From positions 3,224,001 to 3,288,000 of the forward strand of contig NZ_JAGIOG010000001.1 in the NCBI RefSeq assembly GCF_017876595.1: DNA of 64,000 nucleotides. Direction: 5' to 3'. The notes under the pieces are model-generated. The model was not told where the DNA came from and made no database searches. It saw nothing but the letters and a program-made list of their open reading frames with translations. Positions 8,013 through 16,659 of this stretch are shown piece after piece. Each line of letters begins with the position of its first letter. The stretch's first letter is position 1. Source of the stretch: Aeromicrobium fastidiosum (lineage in GTDB: Bacteria > Actinomycetota > Actinomycetes > Propionibacteriales > Nocardioidaceae). Position numbers and translations under genes: made by a program.

Positions 8013-8939
8013 TCACAGCAGATTCGGCAGCAGATAGGTCGCCAGGTCAGCCGTCAGCCACGCCAGCGCCAGCAGGATCGGAGCACCGATCACCCACGTG
8101 CGCACGAGACCGAACCGGCGTCGCACGACCAGCGCTCCAGCGGTCACCGCCGCGAGCGCACCGAGGCTCAGCGCGAGCGACGCCATGACGCTGGTGTCGG
8201 CCGCCATCGCCACCTCGGAGGGCCCGATCGCGTTGAGCCTGCCCGGAGGGACGGCGAAGCCCTCGCCGGTCGAGGTGGCGTCGATGTAGACGACGTCGCC
8301 GGGAGTCAGCGCTGAGAGCCGGCCCGATCCCTCGGCAGTGACGAAGGTGATGCGCGACGCCGCGCCGGTCGGGGCCGGAGGCATCGGGTCACCGGCCCGG
8401 CGCACCCGGCCGAGCCTGTACTTCATGGTGCCCTGGCCCGTCACGACGGTCATCGCGGTGCCTGGGCCCTCGGACAGCAGCGTGGCGAACGGACGTCCGA
8501 AGGTGCTGGACCGGCCGTGGATCAGTGACACGCCGGCCTGGCCGGGCAGCACAGTGTCGCGGCGATGCCCGGGGCCGTGGATCAAGGTGCCCGACGACGT
8601 CCCCTCGGTCACGACCTGCTCCCAACCGAGCGACGGGATGCTCATGACAGCGACCGGTGCGCCAGGCGCGATGATGCCGCCGATCGGGGCTGTCCCTGCG
8701 GCGAGCTGGCCGCGGAGCTCGTCGTACAGCCGGTCCTGCGCCCTGTCCTGCTCGAAACCGCCCAGCACCATGAGCTGCGCGAGGAACCACGCGACGACGA
8801 CCGCCAGCACCGTGAGGCTCGTGCTGACGACCGCAGCGGTGTCGGACAGCGGACGGCTGGGGGCCGCAGGTGCCTTCACGAGAGGCCACATCTGCGCCGG
8901 CCGCGGAATGCGGCGACGTCCGGTGAGCACCGCGGTCAT
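8013..8939 (-). CDS. Sortase-fold membrane protein lacking catalytic residues
   Basis: The 308-residue protein has one N-terminal membrane helix (about 35-60), an outside domain (about 90-225) and two C-terminal helices (about 250-272 and 282-305). The outside domain matches the sortase pattern: PSLGW, then HGPGHRRDTVLPGQAG, then STFGRPFATL. Where sortases have Gly-His-Arg there is Gly142-Arg143-Ser144, and where they have Thr-Cys there is Thr201-Ala202. Both catalytic positions are therefore lost and transpeptidation is not expected. It overlaps the upstream gene by ATGA, so it is probably made together with the 879-residue binding protein. A scaffold or surface-complex role is a guess. Confidence 0.7.
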   Translation of the reverse strand: MTAVLTGRRRIPRPAQMWPLVKAPAAPSRPLSDTAAVVSTSLTVLAVVVAWFLAQLMVLGGFEQDRAQDRLYDELRGQLAAGTAPIGGIIAPGAPVAVMSIPSLGWEQVVTEGTSSGTLIHGPGHRRDTVLPGQAGVSLIHGRSSTFGRPFATLLSEGPGTAMTVVTGQGTMKYRLGRVRRAGDPMPPAPTGAASRITFVTAEGSGRLSALTPGDVVYIDATSTGEGFAVPPGRLNAIGPSEVAMAADTSVMASLALSLGALAAVTAGALVVRRRFGLVRTWVIGAPILLALAWLTADLATYLLPNLL

Positions 8940-11575
8940 CGACGTCGCCTCCACTCGGCTGCGAGCCGCACACCCGGACCACCGAGACCTGCGACGAGCA
9001 GGAGCGCGACCAGCACCGGGAGCAAGGACTGCGCCTGGCCCGACGTCTGCGCCGCCGTCGCGATGGTGTCGGTCGTTGTCGTGGCCGGTGCTGCGGCGAC
9101 TGCCTGGTCGGCCGGAGCGTCCGCTGCCGGGGCAGCTGCGGCTGGCACCGCCTCTGCAGGCGTTGCAGGCTTCGGCGCACCCTTCGTGGGTGCGGCGGCC
9201 GGCTCCTTCTGCGCCTTGACCAGCTTGGCCACGGCCTGGGCCGATGCCCACAACTTGGCTGTCACGCCGGTCTTGACGATCGGGAGGTAGCCGGCCGGCA
9301 AGGTGCCGTTGCCGGATCCCTCGACCTGTCCCTCGGTCGTCGCGATGCGGATGAACGACGACACGTTCGTCGCGTCCGCCTTCTCCATTCCTGTCAGGCG
9401 CGCCGCCGTGTAGACGATCATCGTCCCGGGGTACGCACCCTCGGTGGCACGGATGCCCTTCTGCGTGAAGTCGAACGGCTGGCCGGTCTTGCCGGGCTTG
9501 GCCGTCTTGATCGCCGCCGCCATCGTGCCCTCGGTGGGCGCCACGAACGCACCGCCTGCTGAGCGCAGTGAGGCGGTACGCAGCCCGAAACGCTCTGCGT
9601 CGCCCAAGCTGACGATGCCCAGCATGAAGCGGGTGCCGACGCCCTGGCGGTCAACCCTGCCGACCTTGTACGGGTCAGACGTCGATGCACGATCGCAGCG
9701 GGTCTGCGTGTTGGGCCAAGCATCGAGGACGGCCTCCGCGACCTTGCGCAAGCTGGACACCGGAGCGGCCAGCTGGCCGAAGTACGGTGCGGGGTTGAGC
9801 GTGTAGCACTCCTGGGCGCTGGGCGGGACGTAGGTGTCACGCAGCGGGAAGTCGCTGACCGGCAGCTTGAGCTTGCGGTACGACGGGTTCACCGCCATGC
9901 CCCACGGATCCTTCGTCCCGGCGATGAAGGCCTTGGCCTCAGGATCGCTGACGACATAGTCAGTGAGCGTCTTGATGACATCAGACGACTCCGACAGCGA
10001 CAGCACAGCGGCCGCCGACTCGCGGGTGATGGTGTCGAGCCCGGGGTTCAGCGCGATGAACTCGGGGTCGACATTGAGCGACTGCGGATTGGCCTCCATG
10101 CCGGGGTGACCCTGACCTCGGGCTGATCCGGTGTACGACTGGGTCAGGAGCTTCGCAAGGAGTCGCGGGGTCAGCTTCAGCTCGGCGCGCTCTCCAGCGT
10201 TGTCGGGCTCGTCGATGATGTACGAGACCGCGAATCCTGTGATGGCGGTGGGCGCGTAGCCCACGGGGTCCTTGGTCGACCGCTCTCGTTTGCCGGAGAC
10301 GAAGGCGGCAGGCGCGCCGCCCTTCTCCAGCAGCGCGAAGGCCGGATCGTCTCCCAGCCGGTTGTGCTGGAACTTGAAGCGGTCCTGACGCAGGCAGTAG
10401 GCCGGCGCCCACTGCAGTGCGGCCTGGCTCATCAGCTCGGAGCCGTAGAAGGCAGTCGGCGCGCGGCTGTCGAGCACGGTGCAGGCGTCCGGCGGCAGGC
10501 CGAACGTCAGCGGTACCGCGATGCGGTTCTTCCAGTTCGACGCGCTCCACCAGTAGAGCGGCGAGACGGCGGCGTCGACACCCTCGCCGGCGAAGTTGTT
10601 GGAGCCGGCGCGCAGTCGGCCAGACTCACGACACGGCGCGTCTGTGTCGCAGCTCAACCCCATGATGGGGATGGCCACGAGTGAGCACGGCGTGGTGTCG
10701 GAGCAGCCCAGCGACTCGTTCTCGACCGCCGAGCGCACCTCGAAGTTGACCTGCCCGGTGCCATCGGCGCCCGTGAACCCGGCAACCTCCGCGGGTGGGA
10801 ACGACGCGCCGACCGCGGCTTCCGGGGGCATGGTCGCCGAGCTGCAGGCGGAGTACGTCTTGCCGTTCGCCGCGACGAACGGCGTGAGGTGCACGGAGTC
10901 GTCGCCGATGTCGGGGCATCCCTCGGGCACAGTGTCGACGCCGGACACTTCGTCGCGATCCGCCGTCGCGGCCTCCGTGTCGTGCCGCCAGATCGCGAGC
11001 CGTCCACCCGTCGTCTGCGACCGCTGCTGCAGGGTCGACGTCCAGCACGTCTTCGGCGAGAGCTGCTGCGCCGCCGGCAGCGAGGCGTCGTCCAGCCCTC
11101 GGCACTGGAGGATGACCATGGGGTACTCCTGTGCCATCCCCTTCTCGCCGTAGGGGTTCGCTGCACGTCCTGCTGTTGGACGCGCACCCGTCCAGCTGAC
11201 CTTGACCCGCTCCCTTCCTCGCAGGTTCAGGGTGTGGTCGACGTTCAGCGTGACGTCGCGGGAGTCGACGACCTCGGCTGTCTCCGGGGTGTCGGTCGGG
11301 GACGGCGCGTCGTCCGTGGGAGTCGGCGACGCGCCTGTGGGCGAAGGGCTCGCGTCCGTGGGGGTCGGCGTCGCGCCGGTGGGCGTCGGCTCCGGATCGG
11401 CCTCGACCGACGCATCGCCGGTGAAGGTACGAGTGACGGTCTTGGTCTTGGTGAACGCCCCCTCACCGGTCGACGCGGCGCTCGCGGGCGCACCACCCGT
11501 CACCACCATGCTGACCATCAGGCCCGCGGCGAGCAGCAGCGCGACGATCTCACGCGGTCGGATGTACGTGGTCAT
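8936..11575 (-). CDS. Large membrane-anchored binding-protein-like surface protein
   Basis: The 879-residue protein has a signal peptide (to about residue 33), a Pro/Thr/Ser-rich stalk (about 61-98), a long Cys-containing extracellular region, an Ala/Pro-rich linker (about 790-840) and a C-terminal membrane helix followed by a run of arginines. In the middle, YAPTAITGFAVSY, LTPRLLAKLLTQSYTG and FIALNPG resemble substrate-binding proteins of the PstS type, suggesting a solute-binding fold. No LPXTG motif precedes the helix. It starts with ATG overlapping the pstS stop (ATGA at 11572-11575) and ends overlapping the sortase-like gene. Ligand and exact role are unknown. Confidence 0.65.
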   Translation of the reverse strand: MTTYIRPREIVALLLAAGLMVSMVVTGGAPASAASTGEGAFTKTKTVTRTFTGDASVEADPEPTPTGATPTPTDASPSPTGASPTPTDDAPSPTDTPETAEVVDSRDVTLNVDHTLNLRGRERVKVSWTGARPTAGRAANPYGEKGMAQEYPMVILQCRGLDDASLPAAQQLSPKTCWTSTLQQRSQTTGGRLAIWRHDTEAATADRDEVSGVDTVPEGCPDIGDDSVHLTPFVAANGKTYSACSSATMPPEAAVGASFPPAEVAGFTGADGTGQVNFEVRSAVENESLGCSDTTPCSLVAIPIMGLSCDTDAPCRESGRLRAGSNNFAGEGVDAAVSPLYWWSASNWKNRIAVPLTFGLPPDACTVLDSRAPTAFYGSELMSQAALQWAPAYCLRQDRFKFQHNRLGDDPAFALLEKGGAPAAFVSGKRERSTKDPVGYAPTAITGFAVSYIIDEPDNAGERAELKLTPRLLAKLLTQSYTGSARGQGHPGMEANPQSLNVDPEFIALNPGLDTITRESAAAVLSLSESSDVIKTLTDYVVSDPEAKAFIAGTKDPWGMAVNPSYRKLKLPVSDFPLRDTYVPPSAQECYTLNPAPYFGQLAAPVSSLRKVAEAVLDAWPNTQTRCDRASTSDPYKVGRVDRQGVGTRFMLGIVSLGDAERFGLRTASLRSAGGAFVAPTEGTMAAAIKTAKPGKTGQPFDFTQKGIRATEGAYPGTMIVYTAARLTGMEKADATNVSSFIRIATTEGQVEGSGNGTLPAGYLPIVKTGVTAKLWASAQAVAKLVKAQKEPAAAPTKGAPKPATPAEAVPAAAAPAADAPADQAVAAAPATTTTDTIATAAQTSGQAQSLLPVLVALLLVAGLGGPGVRLAAEWRRRR

Positions 11576-13227
11576 GCTGCCGCTCCCTGCCGGCGACGCT
11601 GGCGTCGCTTGAAGTAGACCGCTCCCACGCCGGGAGCGAGGATGATCGCGAGCAGCTCGGCGACCGCGAGGGCACCGAACACCTTGGTGTCGCCGGCACG
11701 TCCCGATACCAGCTCGGTCGGCACCGCGATCGATGTGTCGGCTGCGGCAGCTGTCGTGGTGTCGGTCGACGCGACCTCTCCCGTCCCCGGATCGACGGCA
11801 GCGGCCGGAGCATCACCGCCCGGTGCGGCCGCGACCGGCGCACCACCCGCTGCCGCGGTTGGCTTGCCCGCTGCCGCGGCCGGCGTCGTCGGGGCTGTGC
11901 CCGTCTCGGTGCCGCACGGCCCTGCGCCCTGCTTGTCGCACGCCGGCGGCTGGGGGGCGATCTCGGCGAGCTTGTTCTTCGACAGGTCGCCGGCGACGAA
12001 CGTAGGGTTGTTGCACTTCGTGACGTCACGGTCGGTGAAGTCGACCGCCGGGTCCGCCGTCGAGAGCTTCTTGAGCTGATCGAAGCCGGCCTGCACCAGG
12101 TTGAGCGGCAGCGGTGAGTAGCCGTACGGACCGGCCTTGCTCTGCCCCTGGCACAGCGAGTAGAACATGAAGTCCGTCAGCGTCTGGCGCTTGGCAGTCG
12201 TCATGCGCTGGTCCTTGGCCCCCGTCGGCAGCAGCATGTAGGAGTACGACGACAGCGGGTAGGCGCGAGGGTCCGTCGACGTGTACACCCCGTCGAGGAT
12301 CGACGTGAGGTACGCCTGGGACGTCGTGTCGGTGTTGATCTTGGCCGTGGTCAGCGCCACCGCGACGTTGTACTGCGTGGGCTCGACGAAGTAGCCGGCC
12401 TTGTTGAGCAGCTTGACGACGGGGTACTTCTTGTTGACCGGGTACGAGTACTCGACATAGCCGATCGTGCCGTTGCCCTGTGAGCTCGAGATCGTGTTCA
12501 TGACCTGGTCTGAGCCCGCCGCGCTGATCGTCTTCGTGCCGGACTTCTTGGGGTAGTAGGACGTCAGGCCGGTCCGGCCGAAGTACGGCTGCCAGATCGA
12601 CGGGAACTGCTGGTCGAGCCAGGCCGTGAACTGGGCTGTCGTGCCGGAGCCGTCGGCGCGGACGACGGGGACGATCGTCAGGCTCGGCAGCTTGCGGCCG
12701 TTGTTGTCTGCCGAGATCGCCGGATCGTTCCAGTTGGTGATCTTGTTGGTGAAGATCTTGGCGATCGTGTCGCCCGACAGGCGAAGGTCCTTGACGAGCT
12801 TGCCGCCGACCTTGACCTGATACGTGAAGGCCGTGCCGCCGGCGACGATCGGCATGTACGCGAACTCGCGGTCCCCCGCGGTGTCGACGGCACCGAACTC
12901 GTCCTTGCCCTGGTACGGGATCTCGGTGATGCCGAAGTCCGTCACGTTCTGGGCGAAGTCCTTGCGGCCCTGCGAGGAGCCAGCACCGTTGTAGGTGATC
13001 TTGATGCCGTTGGCGTCAACGTCGGAGATCCATTGGGCGACGATGCCCTGCGACCACGTCGACCCGGATCCCTCGATCTGGGCGTACGCAGCCTGTGCCG
13101 GGTTCGCAGTGGCGATCAACAGGGACGACGACAGCAGCCCGACGAGGACCGCCAGCAGCGCCCGAGCGCGCCTCGACGTGAGACGCCGTCCGAGCGGGAC
13201 GGGGAGGGTGGTGGCGTGGGTGTTCAA
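11572..13227 (-). CDS. pstS: Phosphate-binding protein PstS with C-terminal membrane anchor
   Basis: The 551-residue protein has a signal peptide (cleavage near Ala-Gln-Ala, about residue 39), then a PstS domain (about 40-420) with EGSGSTWSQG, NGAGSSQGRKDF and VVRADGSGTTAQFTAWL, the phosphate-loop motifs of the family. An Ala/Pro/Gly-rich linker leads to a single membrane helix (about 516-537) and a basic tail. Gram-positive PstS proteins are usually lipoproteins; this one has no lipobox and is anchored at its C-terminus. The start is TTG at 13227, overlapping the pstA stop as TTGA, with AAAGGG 9 bases upstream. It delivers phosphate to PstCA. Confidence 0.88.
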   Translation of the reverse strand: MNTHATTLPVPLGRRLTSRRARALLAVLVGLLSSSLLIATANPAQAAYAQIEGSGSTWSQGIVAQWISDVDANGIKITYNGAGSSQGRKDFAQNVTDFGITEIPYQGKDEFGAVDTAGDREFAYMPIVAGGTAFTYQVKVGGKLVKDLRLSGDTIAKIFTNKITNWNDPAISADNNGRKLPSLTIVPVVRADGSGTTAQFTAWLDQQFPSIWQPYFGRTGLTSYYPKKSGTKTISAAGSDQVMNTISSSQGNGTIGYVEYSYPVNKKYPVVKLLNKAGYFVEPTQYNVAVALTTAKINTDTTSQAYLTSILDGVYTSTDPRAYPLSSYSYMLLPTGAKDQRMTTAKRQTLTDFMFYSLCQGQSKAGPYGYSPLPLNLVQAGFDQLKKLSTADPAVDFTDRDVTKCNNPTFVAGDLSKNKLAEIAPQPPACDKQGAGPCGTETGTAPTTPAAAAGKPTAAAGGAPVAAAPGGDAPAAAVDPGTGEVASTDTTTAAAADTSIAVPTELVSGRAGDTKVFGALAVAELLAIILAPGVGAVYFKRRQRRRQGAAA

Positions 13228-14363
13228 CGGGATCCCTTTCGGGGACGGGCCAGCAGACGAGCGCCGACGAACAGGATGAGGACGACGGCGAGGAGGATCG
13301 CAGCGGCACCGTAGGCGCGCTCGATGTAGACGGGCTCGCCGCTGCGCACGGTCGAGAAGATGAACAGGGGCAGCGAGTTCATGACGCCCGTGGTGGGGTT
13401 CGTCACCATGAACGAGGCGGCGCCTGAGGTCAGCAGCACGGGCGAGGTCTCGCCGATGCCGCGGGCCACGCCGAGGATCACGGCCGTGGCAAGGCCGGGG
13501 CGCGCCGTCGGCAGGACGATGTGCCACACCGTGCGCCACCGGGATGCTCCCAGCGCAAGGCTCGCCTCGCGCAGCCCGCCGGGCACGACGCGCAGCACGA
13601 CGTCGGACGCGCGGGCGATGATCGGCAGCATCATGACGCCCAAGGCCATGGCGGCGGCGAGGCCGGACCGTGGCAACCCCAGCCCGACGATCAGGGTCGT
13701 GTAGATGAACAGACCGGCCACGATCGACGGCAGCGCCGTCATGGCCTCGACGATCGTCCGCACGAGCCGCGCGAACCGTCCGCCGATCTCGGTCATGTAG
13801 ATCGCCGTGCCGATACCCAGCGGGATCGCCACGATGATCGCGATGCCCACCTCGATCAGCGAGCCGACGATCGCGTGCGCGACCCCGCCACGGTCGAGCG
13901 GGTCGCGGGGACCGACGCCTGCCATGTCGTCGAAGAAGGTGTTGAGGTGCAGGAGGGGCTTGTAGCCCTTGGCGAAGATGAACAACACGGTCGAGACCAG
14001 CGCCAGACCGACCAGCCCAGCCGCCAAGGTGATGACGATCGTCACGATGCGGTCGACGACCTCGGGCCAGCCGTTGTCGATCGCGGTGACGACGGCGATC
14101 AGCGCGATGCCGAGCACCACCGTGACGGCCACGAAGACGAGCGGACCGTCCCACGGCATGAGCCGCCCGCACACCAGCCACGCCAGCGCCAGAGCCGCGA
14201 CCCAGCAACCGATCAGCTCGAAGCGCTGCTCGGCGGTCGTGCGGCTCAGGGCACGACGCGCATGGGGCGGCACGACGGTCGTCGACGAGGGCTCGAGGCG
14301 CACGGAGGTGCTTCCGAGCGACGTCACCACGTCGGCGGGCCGGTCGTCCAGGTCGATGCTCAT
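13224..14363 (-). CDS. pstA: Phosphate ABC transporter permease PstA
   Basis: The 379-residue protein has an extended N-terminus with two additional hydrophobic segments, then the six-helix permease core. The EAA-type loop reads GGLREASLALGASRWRTVWH, followed by LPTARPGLATAVILG and GIGETSPVLLT, all typical of PstA. It forms the membrane channel with PstC. It is longer than the usual 280-300 residues, mostly from the N-terminal part. The ATG at 14363 shares one base with the pstC stop (TGATG), so translation is coupled. Confidence 0.95.
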   Translation of the reverse strand: MSIDLDDRPADVVTSLGSTSVRLEPSSTTVVPPHARRALSRTTAEQRFELIGCWVAALALAWLVCGRLMPWDGPLVFVAVTVVLGIALIAVVTAIDNGWPEVVDRIVTIVITLAAGLVGLALVSTVLFIFAKGYKPLLHLNTFFDDMAGVGPRDPLDRGGVAHAIVGSLIEVGIAIIVAIPLGIGTAIYMTEIGGRFARLVRTIVEAMTALPSIVAGLFIYTTLIVGLGLPRSGLAAAMALGVMMLPIIARASDVVLRVVPGGLREASLALGASRWRTVWHIVLPTARPGLATAVILGVARGIGETSPVLLTSGAASFMVTNPTTGVMNSLPLFIFSTVRSGEPVYIERAYGAAAILLAVVLILFVGARLLARPRKGSR

Positions 14364-15376
14364 CAGGCGTCAGCTCCCTGTCCGGAACGGCTGCGGGCCA
14401 CGATCGTGGCCGCGAGGGTGTTGATGGCCAGGGTGATCAGGAACAGCACGAAGCCCGCCGTCAGCAGAGCCTGCAGCTGCAGCGAGGTCGCCTCGCCGAA
14501 CCGTCCGGCGATCAGCGCCGAGATCGAGTTGGTGCCCACCTCGAGCGGCTTGATCTTGAGGTCGAACGACGGCGAGATGATCAGCACGACGGCAATGGTC
14601 TCGCCGAGCGCGCGTCCGAGCCCCAGCATCGTGCCGCCGATGATGCCGCCCTTGCCGAACGGCAGCACGACGGTGCGGACGACACCCCAGTGCGTGGATC
14701 CCAGGGCGAACGCCGCCTCGCGCTCCCCCGCCGGTGCTTGCGAGAACACCTGCTGCATCACGGCGCACGCCATGGGGATGACCATCATGGCCACCGCGAT
14801 GCCCGCCACGAACGCCGATGCGGTGTAGCGGGTCTGCTCCCAGACAGCCGCGTTCGGGTCGGCGTCGACCCGGAAGAACGGGATGAAGCCCAGGTGCTGG
14901 TGCAGCCACAGCGCGAATGCGCTGGCGTGAGGTTGGATGAGCGTGAACCCCCACAGCCCGTAGATGATGCTGGGCACCGCGGCCATCAGGTCGATGAGCG
15001 AGACCAGCGTCGACTTGATCCGGGCCGGGGCGTACTCGGCGATGTAGAGCGCCGTGAGCAACGACAGTGGAAAAGCGATCATCAGTGCGACCGCGGCGAT
15101 CGTGAACGTCCCGACCAGTACCGCGCCGATGCCGAGCACATCGGCCTCGGGCTGCCACTGCGTCTCGGTCAGGAAGCTGAAACCGTATCGCCCGAACGTC
15201 GGCAGCGCAGACCACGCCAGGAACAGGCCGATGCCGGCGGTGATCGCCAGCACGGTCGCCGCGATGGCGCGCGTGCCGAGGACGAAGGCCCGGTCGGATC
15301 CGGACTCGTCGATCCACAGGTCACGCGGCTCGTCGGGCTCCACGTCGATCGACGCAGAACGCAGGGTCGTGCTCAC
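14363..15376 (-). CDS. pstC: Phosphate ABC transporter permease PstC
   Basis: The 337-residue protein has six membrane helices and the PstC signatures AAVPSIIYGLWG and LGSTHWGVVRTVVLPFGKGGIIGG, with GRALGETIAVVL following. It pairs with PstA to import phosphate. It is the first gene of the pst locus. The start is GTG at 15376; no strong ribosome binding site is seen. Upstream, a TAGGTT hexamer (15419-15424) and a PHO-box-like repeat (15452-15473) indicate induction on phosphate starvation. Confidence 0.95.
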   Translation of the reverse strand: MSTTLRSASIDVEPDEPRDLWIDESGSDRAFVLGTRAIAATVLAITAGIGLFLAWSALPTFGRYGFSFLTETQWQPEADVLGIGAVLVGTFTIAAVALMIAFPLSLLTALYIAEYAPARIKSTLVSLIDLMAAVPSIIYGLWGFTLIQPHASAFALWLHQHLGFIPFFRVDADPNAAVWEQTRYTASAFVAGIAVAMMVIPMACAVMQQVFSQAPAGEREAAFALGSTHWGVVRTVVLPFGKGGIIGGTMLGLGRALGETIAVVLIISPSFDLKIKPLEVGTNSISALIAGRFGEATSLQLQALLTAGFVLFLITLAINTLAATIVARSRSGQGADA

Positions 15377-15418
15377 AGGGGGGACTCATTTCGCGGTGGA
15401 TCGGTACGTGCCGCGAGA

Positions 15419-15424
15419 AACCTA
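15419..15424 (-). promoter_or_regulatory. -10 element of the pst operon
   Basis: TAGGTT on the minus strand lies 43 bases before the pstC start and 27 bases downstream of the PHO-box-like repeat. No recognisable -35 is present, which fits an activator-dependent promoter. Confidence 0.4.
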
Positions 15425-15451
15425 GGTCACCGAGAGCGTGTCCCGGACCGT

Positions 15452-15473
15452 GTGCGATGAACGACGAATGAAC
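15452..15473 (-). promoter_or_regulatory. PHO-box-like PhoP binding site upstream of pstC
   Basis: Two adjacent 11-base direct repeats on the minus strand read GTTCATTCGTC and GTTCATCGCAC. This matches the paired 11-base architecture and GTTCA core of the Streptomyces PhoP box. It is the only such clear pair noticed in the window and it precedes the phosphate transporter operon. Confidence 0.7.
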
Positions 15474-15499
15474 GCAGGACGTACCTTCGCCGCAGACGC

Positions 15500-15540
15500 C
15501 CGAAGGGGCTCGTCGACAGGTTGTCGACGAGCCCCTTCGG
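15500..15540 (-). terminator. Perfect hairpin downstream of the SPFH operon
   Basis: The 19-base arms at 15500-15518 and 15522-15540 are perfectly complementary around a 3-base loop. It follows the SPFH gene and insulates the pst promoter region from read-through. Confidence 0.85.
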
Positions 15541-15555
15541 GGTGGTGCGGAGGAG

Positions 15556-16659
15556 TCAGCCCTGCGGCGGGGCCACCGGCGGAGCCGCCGGAGGTGCCGG
15601 CGGAACATCCGCGGCCGACGTGGCGGGGTTCTCAGCTGCCTTGGCGGCGTCGAGCGCCTCCTGCACGGCCTCGGTGGTGGCGGCGTCCTGTTCGGCGACG
15701 TCGTCCTCGATCTCGGAGTCGTAGTCGACCCGGGTCTTGCTGCCGCCGCCGTCCATCGGGATCGAGCCGATCGTGCCGCCGAGCGTCCCGAGCGCCTTGG
15801 TGAGCTCGGCCGGGATGATCCACGTCGTGGCGTTGTCGCCCTCGGCGATCTTCGGCAGCATCTGCAGGTACTGGTACGACAGCAGCTTCTGGTCGGGGTT
15901 GCCGTCGTGGATCGCCTGGAAGACCGTCTGGATGGCCTGCGCCTCGCCCTGCGCGCGCAGGATCTGCGCCTGGCGGTCGGCCTGGGCGGTCAGGATCTGC
16001 GCCTGGCGCTCACCTTCGGCCGTGAGGATCGCCGACTGCTTCTGGCCCTCGGCCGTCAGGATGGCCGACTGGCGCTCGCCCTCGGCGGTGAGGATCGCCG
16101 CACGCTTGTTGCGCTCGGCGCGCATCTGCTGCTCCATCGCGTCGATGATCGACGGCGGCGGGTCGATGCCCTTGAGCTCGACACGGTTGACGCGGATGCC
16201 CCACTTGCCGGTGGCCGAGTCGAGCTCGCCGCGCAGGCCGGAGTTGATCTGGTCACGACTGGTCAGCGCGTGCTCGAGCGTCATGCCACCGGTGATGTTG
16301 CGCAGCGTCGTCATGGTCAGCTGCTCGATCGCCTGGATGTAGTTGGCGATCTCGTACGTCGCGGCGACGGGGTCGGTCACCTGGAAGTAGATGACGGTGT
16401 CGATCGAGACGACGAGGTTGTCCTCGGTGATGACGGGCTGCGGCGGGAACGAGACGACCTGCTCGCGCAGGTCGATGACGTAGCGCACCTTGTCGATGAA
16501 CGGCATGACGATGTTGAGGCCGGCCGACAGGGTCGTGCGGTACTTGCCGAAGCGCTCGACGATGCCCGACCGGGCCTGGGGGACGATCTTGACCGTCATC
16601 GAGACGACGACGATCGCCAGGACGGCGAGCAGGACGAGCACGATCAGTGCTGCGGACAT
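15556..16659 (-). CDS. SPFH/band-7 membrane scaffold protein
   Basis: The 367-residue protein has an N-terminal membrane helix (about 3-24), an SPFH domain (about 25-185, with IVERFGKY and PFIDKVRY typical of stomatin-like members), a coiled coil and a Pro/Ala-rich tail. Five 11-residue repeats of the form AILTAEGERQS fill residues 188-242. Such proteins form ring-like oligomers in membrane microdomains. The ATG at 16659 has AAGGAG just upstream and overlaps the NfeD stop as TGATG. Co-translation with NfeD is the usual arrangement for this family. Confidence 0.9.
   Translation of the reverse strand: MSAALIVLVLLAVLAIVVVSMTVKIVPQARSGIVERFGKYRTTLSAGLNIVMPFIDKVRYVIDLREQVVSFPPQPVITEDNLVVSIDTVIYFQVTDPVAATYEIANYIQAIEQLTMTTLRNITGGMTLEHALTSRDQINSGLRGELDSATGKWGIRVNRVELKGIDPPPSIIDAMEQQMRAERNKRAAILTAEGERQSAILTAEGQKQSAILTAEGERQAQILTAQADRQAQILRAQGEAQAIQTVFQAIHDGNPDQKLLSYQYLQMLPKIAEGDNATTWIIPAELTKALGTLGGTIGSIPMDGGGSKTRVDYDSEIEDDVAEQDAATTEAVQEALDAAKAAENPATSAADVPPAPPAAPPVAPPQG
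15934..16098 (-). repeat. Five 33-base repeats encoding the SPFH coiled coil
   Basis: Five successive 33-base units encode 11-residue repeats (residues 188-242). The first three are nearly identical at the protein level (AILTAEG followed by ERQS, QKQS, ERQA); the last two start with Gln-Ile-Leu and are diverged. Confidence 0.75.

Noticed and set aside
8013..11575. Classical sortase and LPXTG substrate pair
   Set aside because: The sortase-fold protein lacks the catalytic His and Cys, and no LPXTG-like motif precedes the C-terminal helices of the neighbouring proteins.
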